A stretch of 64,000 bases of DNA from an uncultured Christensenella sp. (GTDB taxonomy: Bacteria; Bacillota; Clostridia; Christensenellales; UBA1242), in assembly GCA_910584295.1 (NCBI GenBank), contig CAJTYR010000001.1, positions 186,001-250,000 on the forward strand, read 5' to 3'. Below, piece by piece: positions 51,058 through 58,857 of this stretch. Position 1 is the stretch's first letter. Each line of letters opens with the position of its first letter. Below the pieces are notes generated by a model, which was not told the origin of the DNA, did no database searches, and was given only the letters and a program-made list of their open reading frames with translations. Both the position numbers and the translations under genes were made by a program.

Positions 51058-51071
51058 CCTTTTAGGCTTTT

Positions 51072-51542
51072 CTAGATTTTAATAGAAACAATTTTGTAAT
51101 TTGTTACTCCACCAGGAGTTTTAACAGAAATCATTTCACCTTTTTTATGTCCAATAAGAGCCTTTCCAACTGGAGAAACATTGCTGATAACTCCATTTTT
51201 TGGATCGCTTTCTGAAGAACCTGAAATGCGATATTCAACCTCTTCGTCAAATTCTTCATCATAAAGTTTGACAGTGCAACCCACATTAACTGTATCACTT
51301 GCCAAGTTTTTCTTATCAATAATCTCTGCATTGAGCAAAATGCTCTCCATCTCTGCGATTTCAGATTCAATTTGAGCTTGTTCATCTTTTGCAGCATCGT
51401 ATTCAGAATTTTCTGAAAGGTCACCAAATTCTCTTGCAATGCCAATTCTTTTTACAACATCAGGTCTTTTAACCGTCTTATAAAAGTTTAACTTTTCCTC
51501 AAGTTGAGCTTTTCCTTCTGGCGTCAAATAGTGTTTTTCCAT
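51072..51542 (-). CDS. greA: Transcription elongation factor GreA
   Basis: 156 aa. N-terminal coiled coil with the acidic tip (DLSENSEYDAAKDEQ) and a C-terminal FKBP-like domain (GKALIGHKKGEMI). It rescues backtracked RNA polymerase by stimulating transcript cleavage. AAAGGAG precedes the ATG. The leader from the predicted start at 51630 is about 88 nt, long for this window, and contains a terminator-like hairpin. Confidence 0.96.
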   Translation of the reverse strand: MEKHYLTPEGKAQLEEKLNFYKTVKRPDVVKRIGIAREFGDLSENSEYDAAKDEQAQIESEIAEMESILLNAEIIDKKNLASDTVNVGCTVKLYDEEFDEEVEYRISGSSESDPKNGVISNVSPVGKALIGHKKGEMISVKTPGGVTNYKIVSIKI

Positions 51543-51570
51543 TATGTCTTTCTCCTTTTATTAGACTTAA

Positions 51571-51604
51571 AAACGCAAAAAGATGACCAAATATGGTCGT
51601 CTTT
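51571..51604 (-). promoter_or_regulatory. Terminator-like hairpin in the greA leader
   Basis: AAAGACGACCA / TGGTCATCTTT stem (one mismatch), 4-nt loop, then T5-GCG-T5 on the minus strand, between the promoter and the greA Shine-Dalgarno. It looks like an attenuator. Confidence 0.55.
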
Positions 51605-51636
51605 AAATGTTTTTAATCACCCAAAAAACTTTGATA

Positions 51637-51665
51637 ATTATATTATATTTATGCCAAAATGTCAA
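51637..51665 (-). promoter_or_regulatory. Promoter of greA
   Basis: TTGACA (51660-51665), 17-nt spacer, TATAAT (51637-51642): full consensus. Confidence 0.85.
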
Positions 51666-51684
51666 GAAATATCACAAAAATTAC

Positions 51685-51717
51685 AAAAAATCCATCAAAC
51701 AACATGATGGATTTTTG
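51685..51717 (-). terminator. Terminator of the lipoprotein operon
   Basis: TCCATCA / TGATGGA stem extended by A/T pairs, 7-nt loop, T6 on the minus strand. Confidence 0.85.
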
Positions 51718-51735
51718 CTCTTGCTTAAATATAAA

Positions 51736-53004
51736 TTAAATTCTCTCTCCTTGTGCGTTATATTCTATGAAATTTGAAACAACCGCACCAGCAGTCCCCT
51801 CCACTTCAACAGTTCCGTCAACATTCAACATGTTAAGCTTAATCGTTGAAGAATCAAATGTCGTTGTATCAATCTTAATCTCATTGTATTTAGACTCATT
51901 TGAGAAGAGCATTCCAAGATATTTTCCAACATTCACAAGTGCTTCTGAATTTTTGCTTCCAATCTCATAATCAATGTCCGTCTTGCAGTCTTGAATAAAA
52001 ATTCCATATTCCCCTTTGATTGATCCGCCAACAAGACCACCAACAGAGACAATGTTTCCCAGTTGTCCCCTTACATAAGAAGGAGCAACATCTTCACCTT
52101 GATTTGCAATTTTCACATTTCCAGAAACAGAACATTTTTTATAAGAAACATTTTCCCAGTTTGAAAGTCCAGAAACTCCTCCAAACATCACTGTTCCACC
52201 ATTAAAGTCAACATTGACATTGATGTTTGAAACTTTGATGTTCTCTCTTATAGCACTTGGAGTTTCTGACTCAAGATTGCTTCCATATTGAGTTGTGTCA
52301 GCATCAAGCCCTATGAAACCACCAACAGCAAAAGGATATTTTTTAGCATCTGAACTATCAGCATTTGAAACAGTTTTTATGTCAACATTCAAGTTTGTAA
52401 CTTTAATATTTTTGTATTTTGAAGCAGTGAAATCAACATTGTCTTCAGTTATATTAGGCGCAGAGCCACTTGAAGCTGAAACACCCACAATTCCAATTTG
52501 AACTGCCCTTCCACCAGCAAAATCATAGTCATTAAGTTCGATTTTCACATCTTTAAATTCAAGGTTTTGAATAGATCCACCAAATGAAACTGGGAAAAGC
52601 GACAAAACTTTGAAAGCTGAAGCACTGGAGCCAGCCTTTGATGGAACATCTCTCAAACATGTGTTGTCAAGTTTGAAATTTGAAATTGTGTGCCCATCAC
52701 CTTCAATTCTGAAATTCAATCCTTGCAAATCCTTTGTAAGCATTGGTGTCAAAACTTCTCCATTGCAATCAATATCTTTTGAAATCACCAAAAATTTTCC
52801 TTCACTAGAGATATCCAACTCGTCATAAGCATCTGCATTTGAAAAATTGCTTAAAAAAGTCTTAAGTTCTTGAAAATTTGAAATCACAATAGCATTTTTG
52901 CCATAGTCTTTTGGTTTTTTGCCACATCCCACAAGCGTAAGTGCACAAACACACAATGCAAGCCCAACCATGCCAGTCAAAAATCTGCTCATAATTTTTT
53001 TCAT
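51736..53004 (-). CDS. Lipoprotein with GLUG-like beta repeats
   Basis: 422 aa. Signal peptide with lipobox LVGC near residue 27. The body is a beta-solenoid-like chain with GLUG-type turns (VGGLVGGS, FGGVSGLS, VGGFIGLD), a repeat found in secreted and surface proteins of gut bacteria. Shared repeat type with the 1599-aa protein at 58856. Its ATG overlaps the upstream lipoprotein stop by 4 nt (ATGA), so the two are coupled. Likely surface adhesin or glycan-related factor; role unproved. Confidence 0.78.
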   Translation of the reverse strand: MKKIMSRFLTGMVGLALCVCALTLVGCGKKPKDYGKNAIVISNFQELKTFLSNFSNADAYDELDISSEGKFLVISKDIDCNGEVLTPMLTKDLQGLNFRIEGDGHTISNFKLDNTCLRDVPSKAGSSASAFKVLSLFPVSFGGSIQNLEFKDVKIELNDYDFAGGRAVQIGIVGVSASSGSAPNITEDNVDFTASKYKNIKVTNLNVDIKTVSNADSSDAKKYPFAVGGFIGLDADTTQYGSNLESETPSAIRENIKVSNINVNVDFNGGTVMFGGVSGLSNWENVSYKKCSVSGNVKIANQGEDVAPSYVRGQLGNIVSVGGLVGGSIKGEYGIFIQDCKTDIDYEIGSKNSEALVNVGKYLGMLFSNESKYNEIKIDTTTFDSSTIKLNMLNVDGTVEVEGTAGAVVSNFIEYNAQGERI

Positions 53005-54902
53005 TCATTTTCTCCTTTTTTTGAATTTAATAATTGTTCAAGTTCTTCAACTGGTTCAATTTGTCTTGTGATGATTTTGCTTTCATCCCACTTTGTCTTC
53101 CAATCGAAGTCACTTCTAACAACATCCATAAGGTCATAATAAGATTTCACATTCCCGTATTTCAAACCATAATTGACATCCCCAATTTTAAATCTTAAAT
53201 TCCCCAAATATTTGTCCGCAACAACAAAAGAATATTGGGTGTCAAGGTATTTAAAAACTTCAAGAGCGGGCTTTTCTTTCCAGTTTGCACCATAAATCCC
53301 AAAGTTCATTCCACCGCCATCACCAGGATTGTCCACAAGTCTGTAATATATGAACGCATCTACACAATCCATGCTCATTGATTTATAGTAAGCATAAGCA
53401 ACACCAGCTGCTTGATTGAGAAGTTGAGTTTCGGCATTTATTGCATCAGTATATCCGCTTGAAACACCACCTTCAGTCAAATAAACTCTTCTCACATGTC
53501 CATTAAAGAGGAGATCTTCTTGAGCGAGATACAAATCCAAAATCTCAAAATTTGTCCACGTAATATATATGGAATCATTTATATCTGCATTAACAGATGA
53601 AAGTTTTGCTTCTGTTGTCAAAAATGAAGAATCTGAAAGGTCAACCGCATATGGATGAGCAGCCATCCCCCAATCAAAATTTCCTTGATAACTTATCTTT
53701 GCATTCAGATAATCATAAATTTGCTTCGAGCCATACGCACCGTTGCGATTTCTTGCACCTGCCCAATAGTGACAAGTTGAAACAAGAACCATGCTGTTTG
53801 AATAATATTTTTTGGTTGCTTGATCTGCAATTCTCAAAAGCCTTGTATATTCTTCCACATATTGTTCAAGTGGAAGAGGCTCTGTGGTGTCGTAATTGAC
53901 AACTGGATTCCAATCCCAACTGATGTCAATCTCATTTCCAACAACATATCTGTCCACATGACCAAACTTTTCATCTTCTCTTGAATATCTGTCTGCAAGA
54001 AACTCCCATGCAGCAATGTTATATCCCATACCAAGTTCTGTTGAGGTGTCAGCAGCCCAGTTGTGACCTTTTGTATAATCTCTCACAGCAGGATAAGTCA
54101 TGAAATAAGGAAAATGGTTTTGATCTTGAAATCTCAACATATAGCAGATAAACAAAAGTTTTGTATTATTTTCTGCACAGAATCTGGCAATTTGATCATA
54201 TTTTTCAACATTTGAACTTTTGAAAAAATATGTCTTGCCGTTTGAAACAAATGGAATTGCACCTGGGTTTGACACAAGATGTGAGTTGTCAATTTGCACA
54301 ATATTTCCTTTTTCATCAACTCTTTCGTTTGGAAAAATAAACTCATTGAGAACGACATTATATTCTGCCCAGCCACAACCGAGATTCAAAAAGTTTTCAC
54401 CCATCTCTTCAAGTAAAACACCTTTTTTTGTGGTCGCTTGTTCAGACTGATAATCTCTTTCAGACTTGATGTCACTCACCAAAAATGGACCAGCAACCAT
54501 TTTTCCATCTTTTGCAAGCAAAAACTTATTATAAAGCTTGTCATAACCATCATTTTCAAAACGATCAATCTTCAAAGTAGAAATTTCGCCAACTTTATAT
54601 TCACCAATCTTTTGCCCTTCTTGTCGCACTTCAGATTTATAATTTATGCCAATTTCCGTTTCACCATTGAAATACTCAAATGGTTTAAGCATAACAACAT
54701 CAAGAATATCCCCATTGTTTGATTTATCTTTGTCGCTTATACTTAATGTAATTTGGCTTTCATCACAACTTGCTCCAATTTCATAATAGAAATTTGCATT
54801 AAAAAGTTTTGACTTTCCTTTCACAAGTTTTGGTGAACAAGCCACACCCAAAAGCGAAACTGACAAAATCATAAAAAAACATAAAAAGACTTTTTTAAAC
54901 AT
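53001..54902 (-). CDS. Lipoprotein with glycoside-hydrolase-like TIM barrel (DUF5722-like)
   Basis: 633 aa. Signal peptide with a lipobox-like SLLGVAC. The catalytic-looking part (about 180-610) resembles a TIM barrel of the DUF5722/GH type: YVVGNEIDISWDWN places a Glu after strand 4 and YLTEGGVSSGY a second Glu, the expected acid/base and nucleophile. An N-terminal beta domain precedes it. The start at 54902 has GGAG upstream; the longer frame lies in the leader. It is the first gene of a two-gene lipoprotein operon driven by a promoter with a G8 spacer tract. Confidence 0.72.
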   Translation of the reverse strand: MFKKVFLCFFMILSVSLLGVACSPKLVKGKSKLFNANFYYEIGASCDESQITLSISDKDKSNNGDILDVVMLKPFEYFNGETEIGINYKSEVRQEGQKIGEYKVGEISTLKIDRFENDGYDKLYNKFLLAKDGKMVAGPFLVSDIKSERDYQSEQATTKKGVLLEEMGENFLNLGCGWAEYNVVLNEFIFPNERVDEKGNIVQIDNSHLVSNPGAIPFVSNGKTYFFKSSNVEKYDQIARFCAENNTKLLFICYMLRFQDQNHFPYFMTYPAVRDYTKGHNWAADTSTELGMGYNIAAWEFLADRYSREDEKFGHVDRYVVGNEIDISWDWNPVVNYDTTEPLPLEQYVEEYTRLLRIADQATKKYYSNSMVLVSTCHYWAGARNRNGAYGSKQIYDYLNAKISYQGNFDWGMAAHPYAVDLSDSSFLTTEAKLSSVNADINDSIYITWTNFEILDLYLAQEDLLFNGHVRRVYLTEGGVSSGYTDAINAETQLLNQAAGVAYAYYKSMSMDCVDAFIYYRLVDNPGDGGGMNFGIYGANWKEKPALEVFKYLDTQYSFVVADKYLGNLRFKIGDVNYGLKYGNVKSYYDLMDVVRSDFDWKTKWDESKIITRQIEPVEELEQLLNSKKGENE

Positions 54903-54985
54903 TTTTTTCTCCAACGCAATTTTATTTTTTCTCAAATTCTTAATAATATTTTTTGCATCGCTATGCAAAGTCCCCTGTCAAATCA

Positions 54986-55015
54986 ATTTTACAAAATACC
55001 CCCCCCGTAAGTCAA
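54986..55015 (-). promoter_or_regulatory. Promoter of the lipoprotein operon with a G8 tract in the spacer
   Basis: TTGACT (55010-55015), 18-nt spacer containing eight consecutive G (plus-strand C 54999-55006), TAAAAT (54986-54991). Loss of one G would give the optimal 17 nt. The leader of about 77 nt carries a TTTGCAT/ATGCAAA hairpin (54952-54969). Confidence 0.65.
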
Positions 55016-55028
55016 GCAATTAAATAAT

Positions 55029-55052
55029 AATTCCATTTTTAAAAGGAATTTT
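55029..55052 (+). terminator. Terminator-like hairpin upstream of the DUF378 gene
   Basis: AATTCC / GGAATT stem, 10-nt A/T loop that can pair further, T8 on the plus strand. No gene ends here on this strand, so it may be a leader attenuator. Confidence 0.45.
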
Positions 55053-55104
55053 TTTTAATAAAATTCAAACAATAAGAAATAGAGATCAAATTTTAGGAGG
55101 AAAA

Positions 55105-55491
55105 ATGTTCACTTTCATTGCATTTCTTCTGACAATGCTTGGCTGCGTCAATTGGCTTATGGTTGGGCTTTTGCAATATGATTTTATTGCAGGGCTTTTT
55201 GGCTTTCAAGCAAGCATTTTTTCAAGACTTTGCTACATCTTGATTGGTGTGGGTGCAATGTATCTTCTTCTTCGAGCGATAATAAACAAAGGAACATTCA
55301 AAATCTTCGAACGAAAAAAGAAACATCATACCGCTCCTCAAGAAAATCAAGGGCAACCCGCAATCGCAAATGTTGAGGCAAGCCAAGAAAAAATCCCAAA
55401 GCAACACAGCAATCAAAATTTTGATGATGAGTATTCTCCCCCAGACCATGTGGACAATGCACTTTTCGATGAGCATTTAAAAGAAAACTAA
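55105..55491 (+). CDS. DUF378 family membrane protein
   Basis: 128 aa. Two membrane helices with the DUF378 pattern: L-G-C-V-N-W-L-M-V-G-L, then DFIAGLFG and a second helix RLCYILIGVGAMYLLL. A hydrophilic Gln/His-rich tail of about 60 residues extends beyond the usual ~70-aa domain and ends acidic. Function of the family is unknown. AGGAGG precedes the ATG. Confidence 0.82.
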   Translation: MFTFIAFLLTMLGCVNWLMVGLLQYDFIAGLFGFQASIFSRLCYILIGVGAMYLLLRAIINKGTFKIFERKKKHHTAPQENQGQPAIANVEASQEKIPKQHSNQNFDDEYSPPDHVDNALFDEHLKEN

Positions 55492-55503
55492 AAGCCAAAT
55501 CAT

Positions 55504-55532
55504 TTGACTTTTTTGGTGCCAGATTGTATCAT
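55504..55532 (+). promoter_or_regulatory. Promoter of gpmI
   Basis: TTGACT (55504-55509), 17-nt spacer, TATCAT (55527-55532); leader about 14 nt with AAGGAG. Confidence 0.65.
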
Positions 55533-55552
55533 TTCCACATAAGGAGAATTTT

Positions 55553-57055
55553 ATGGTTACACTCGTAATTTTGGATGGCTTTGGTGAAAAGAAAGAAAAA
55601 TTTGGAAATGCAATCAACTCTCAAGGCACACCATACCTAGACAAACTCAAAAAAGAATATCCTCACACCCTTCTTAATGCCAGTGGGGAATGGGTTGGAC
55701 TTTCTGAAGGAGATGATGGAAACAGCGAAGTCGGACACATGACAATTGGCGCTGGAAGAATGATCCTACAAGACCTTCGCCTCATTGACAGCGAAATTTC
55801 AAATGGAAAATTCTTTCAAAATCCAGCACTTCTCAAAGCATTGGCACATGCAGAAAAAAACAAAAGCAATTTGCACATAATGGGGATCCTTTCAGATGGC
55901 AGAATTCATCAAGATGTTGCTCACATGTATGCAATCTTGGAGATGGCAAAAAATTTTGATATAAAGAATATTTATGTTCATGCTTTTCCAGATGGAAGAG
56001 ATTGTCCCATCAAAAGCGTTGAAAAATATGTAAAAGAATTTAATGAAAAAACAAAAGGCACAAACGCAAAAATTGGAACAATGCTTGGAAGAGTCTATTT
56101 GGATAGAGAACTCAAATTTGAGCGTGTGCAAAAGATGTATGATCTTATGGTAAGTGGTAAGGGCAAAAAATTTGGCTCCGTTCAAGAAGCAATTGATTGG
56201 AATTATCAAAATGGTCTCACAGATGAATATTTTGAAGCCAGTGTCATTGACGAAAATGCAAAAGTTAAAGACAACGACAGTTTGATTTTCTTCAACTATC
56301 GTACCGACAGAGAACGTGAAATCACTTGGGCATTCACCGATCCAAATTTCAAGCATTTTAAAACAAAAAAACTTAAAAATTTCTTATTTACTCAAATGAC
56401 ACAATATGCGGAAAACTTATCTCATCTCAACACAGCATACCCACCAAAAACCATTGAAGACAATTTGACTGCAATCCTATCAAAAGCAGGCAAAACACAA
56501 TACCATGTGGCAGAAACCACCAAATATATGCATGTTACTTACTTTTTCAATGGCACAATTGACACTCCATATAAAGGAGAAGACCGAAAACTTATTGACA
56601 CGATAAACACCGATGATTATGCACAATTCCCAAAAATGAGAGCAATTGAAATCACTCAAGACGTTTTGGAAGCAATTGCGTCAAACAAATATGATTTCAT
56701 TGTTGTCAACTATTCAAACCCAGATATGATTGGACACACTGGAAACTGGAATGCAACAAAAGAAGCAATTGAGTGCGTCGACAAACAAGCCTATGCTGTC
56801 GCCCTTGCAACACTTATGGCTGGCGGAGATTGCATAATCACTGCCGATCATGGGAATGCCGAAGAGATGATGGACAAAAATGGAAACAAACTCACAAAAC
56901 ACACAAACAACCCTGTGCCTTGCATCTTTGTTTCAAGAAATCATCCAGAGGTTAAACGCCTTAAAAAAGGCAAATCTCTCACAGCAATTGCTCCAAGTGT
57001 TCTTAAACTTATGAACCTCGAAGTGCCAGAAAACTATGACGAACCGTTATTTTAA
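55553..57055 (+). CDS. gpmI: 2,3-bisphosphoglycerate-independent phosphoglycerate mutase
   Basis: 500 aa, manganese-dependent mutase of lower glycolysis. The phosphoserine loop NSEVGHMTIGAGR, metal ligands in VILDGFG and ITADHGNAEEM, and GRDCPIKS are all present. AAGGAG precedes the ATG. Monocistronic. Confidence 0.96.
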   Translation: MVTLVILDGFGEKKEKFGNAINSQGTPYLDKLKKEYPHTLLNASGEWVGLSEGDDGNSEVGHMTIGAGRMILQDLRLIDSEISNGKFFQNPALLKALAHAEKNKSNLHIMGILSDGRIHQDVAHMYAILEMAKNFDIKNIYVHAFPDGRDCPIKSVEKYVKEFNEKTKGTNAKIGTMLGRVYLDRELKFERVQKMYDLMVSGKGKKFGSVQEAIDWNYQNGLTDEYFEASVIDENAKVKDNDSLIFFNYRTDREREITWAFTDPNFKHFKTKKLKNFLFTQMTQYAENLSHLNTAYPPKTIEDNLTAILSKAGKTQYHVAETTKYMHVTYFFNGTIDTPYKGEDRKLIDTINTDDYAQFPKMRAIEITQDVLEAIASNKYDFIVVNYSNPDMIGHTGNWNATKEAIECVDKQAYAVALATLMAGGDCIITADHGNAEEMMDKNGNKLTKHTNNPVPCIFVSRNHPEVKRLKKGKSLTAIAPSVLKLMNLEVPENYDEPLF

Positions 57056-57081
57056 CATAACAGTCAAAAATATATATTAAC

Positions 57082-57113
57082 AAAAAAGACCAACAAATTT
57101 GATGGTCTTTTTA
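57082..57113. terminator. Bidirectional terminator between gpmI and ssb
   Basis: AAAAAGACCA / TGGTCTTTTT stem with a 10-nt loop. Confidence 0.85.
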
Positions 57114-57128
57114 AATTTTTATAAGCAA

Positions 57129-57824
57129 TTAAAATGGACTGTCTGCAACAAGAATTGTGCTTTCACTTTCTTCTTTCAGCGGAGTAATATTTGATAAAAG
57201 CATAATTCTTTGGCAAGATACCTCATAAGCAGTCTTTGTTTCGCTTGTGCCATCCTCAAATGCTTTGACATATTCTCTGGATTGAATTCTTCCCACAATC
57301 TCCACTTTACAACCTATTTTTTGCTCTGCAACAAAGCGTGCGTTTCTACCCCATAAAATACAAGGTACATAATCTGATTTATGATAATTTGTTCGATTTA
57401 CTGCAAGCAAAATGTCACAAATTTCTCTGTTAAATGGAGTCTTGCGATAGATTGGTGATTTGCAAATGAAACCAACAAGCTTAACCTCGTTTTCAAATTC
57501 ACAAGCCCCCATTTCAAGAATCTCCACTTCTTTTGCAAAAAGGTGCAGCACAAGTTTGCTCTTCTCTCCCGCAAGCTTGTTATAGCTTCTGTATTCACCA
57601 GAAACTTTGATAAATTGTCCTTTTTTAATTTCTTTACCTGCCAATGTTCTTTCCGAAACCGTAATTGGGATTATATCAACAATCTTGGACAATCTTTCAA
57701 CTTCAATTTTAAACTCAAAAAAGTTTTCATTTTCAACTTGATGAGACAGCGTTGGCTCGCAGTTTACTTTCCCTGAAAGTTTTGCAATATTTGTTAAATC
57801 CTCTTGCGTTTTATTGTATTCCAT
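57129..57824 (-). CDS. Single-stranded DNA-binding protein-like with two OB folds
   Basis: 231 aa. Two tandem OB-fold modules: a degenerate first (about 12-115, with ITVSERTLAGKEIKKGQFI) and a typical SSB second (about 118-215: EVKLVGFICKSPIYRKT, CDILLAVNR, DYVPCILWGRNA, KVEIVGRIQSREY). It lacks the acidic C-terminal tip of housekeeping SSB, so it is probably an accessory paralogue. The start at 57824 has AGGAGG. It lies 10 nt behind pdaB in one operon. Confidence 0.82.
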   Translation of the reverse strand: MEYNKTQEDLTNIAKLSGKVNCEPTLSHQVENENFFEFKIEVERLSKIVDIIPITVSERTLAGKEIKKGQFIKVSGEYRSYNKLAGEKSKLVLHLFAKEVEILEMGACEFENEVKLVGFICKSPIYRKTPFNREICDILLAVNRTNYHKSDYVPCILWGRNARFVAEQKIGCKVEIVGRIQSREYVKAFEDGTSETKTAYEVSCQRIMLLSNITPLKEESESTILVADSPF

Positions 57825-57834
57825 ACAATTCCTC

Positions 57835-58599
57835 CTAATTTTTGTGTTGCACACCATTCCTGTCAATATTATAATCGTTCTCATAAACCAAATCAGAAAT
57901 GCAAGTTATTTTGTAGCCAGCCACTTTCAACCTGTTAAGTGTCAAACGCAGTGCATCAAGAATGTTGTCAGAGTTGTTGTGCATCAATATGATTGATCCA
58001 TTTTTCACCCTAGAACAAACTCTTGAAGTGATATCTTGTGCAGAAAGCCCCTTCCAATCAAGACTGTCAACATCCCATTGAATTGTTTTAAGAGAAAGCT
58101 CATCAGCAGTCTCCAAAAGTGCATTGTTGTAAGATCCAAATGGAGCCCTGAAAAGTTTCACATCTTTTCCAGTGACAGACTTGATTTTTGAAATGGATGT
58201 TTCAAGTTCTTGCTTCATGGTCGATTTTGAAAGTTTTGCCATATCAGGATGTGTGTTTGAGTGTGTTCCAATCTCACAACCAGCAGCATCAATTGCTTTC
58301 ACCATGTCAGAATAGTCATCAACCCAAAAGCCAACAAGGAAGAATGTTGCATTAACTTCAAACTCTTTCAAAATATCCAAAATTCCCTGAGTCTTGTCAG
58401 CACCCCAAGCAGCATCAAATGAAATTGCAACCTGCTTCTCTGTCGTGTCAACATTGTAAATTGGCACTTTTCGAGTTGAGTATCCCAAAAAGACTTGTGC
58501 TGATGACTGCCCACCAAAAGGGATTGCCAGCAAAATCATGACCATAACAATTGCTACAAAAATTTTTATTGTTCTTGATTTGATAACGCAGAAATGCAT
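57835..58599 (-). CDS. pdaB: Polysaccharide deacetylase, PdaB-like
   Basis: 254 aa with an N-terminal signal anchor. The NodB motifs are intact: ISFDAAWG (catalytic Asp), GTHSNTH (metal), FRAPFGSYN and ILMHNN. PdaB-type enzymes deacetylate wall glycans late in spore formation. GAGG precedes the ATG, and TTGGCA-17-TAAAAT is upstream, with the TTGGCA hexamer duplicated in tandem. The operon partner is an SSB-like gene. Confidence 0.88.
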   Translation of the reverse strand: MHFCVIKSRTIKIFVAIVMVMILLAIPFGGQSSAQVFLGYSTRKVPIYNVDTTEKQVAISFDAAWGADKTQGILDILKEFEVNATFFLVGFWVDDYSDMVKAIDAAGCEIGTHSNTHPDMAKLSKSTMKQELETSISKIKSVTGKDVKLFRAPFGSYNNALLETADELSLKTIQWDVDSLDWKGLSAQDITSRVCSRVKNGSIILMHNNSDNILDALRLTLNRLKVAGYKITCISDLVYENDYNIDRNGVQHKN

Positions 58600-58615
58600 A
58601 CCAACCTCGCTTTTT

Positions 58616-58644
58616 ATTTTAATCTTTATGACAACTTATGCCAA
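58616..58644 (-). promoter_or_regulatory. Promoter of pdaB-ssb
   Basis: TTGGCA (58639-58644), 17-nt spacer, TAAAAT (58616-58621). A tandem copy of TTGGCA lies directly upstream. Confidence 0.55.
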
Positions 58645-58821
58645 TGCCAATTTTGACTTAAAAAATCTAAATTTGCCCCAAATTGTCGAAATGTGGAGAA
58701 AGTCAATTTTTCTTCACTTTCCACAAAATACCATATTGTCCAAAAGAAAAAAATAGAACACCTAACTCTGTTTTTTCGACAAAAAAATAAAGAATCCTCT
58801 TCTTTGCCACCGATTTCTGCA

Positions 58822-58857
58822 ACAAAAAAAGACGCTTAAATTTAAAGCGTCTTTTTT
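58822..58857 (-). terminator. Terminator of the 1599-aa protein gene
   Basis: GACGCTT / AAGCGTC stem extended by seven A/T pairs, T7 on the minus strand. Between it and pdaB (58645-58821) I see an imperfect GTGGA-AAAG/CTTTCCAC hairpin but no gene. Confidence 0.85.
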
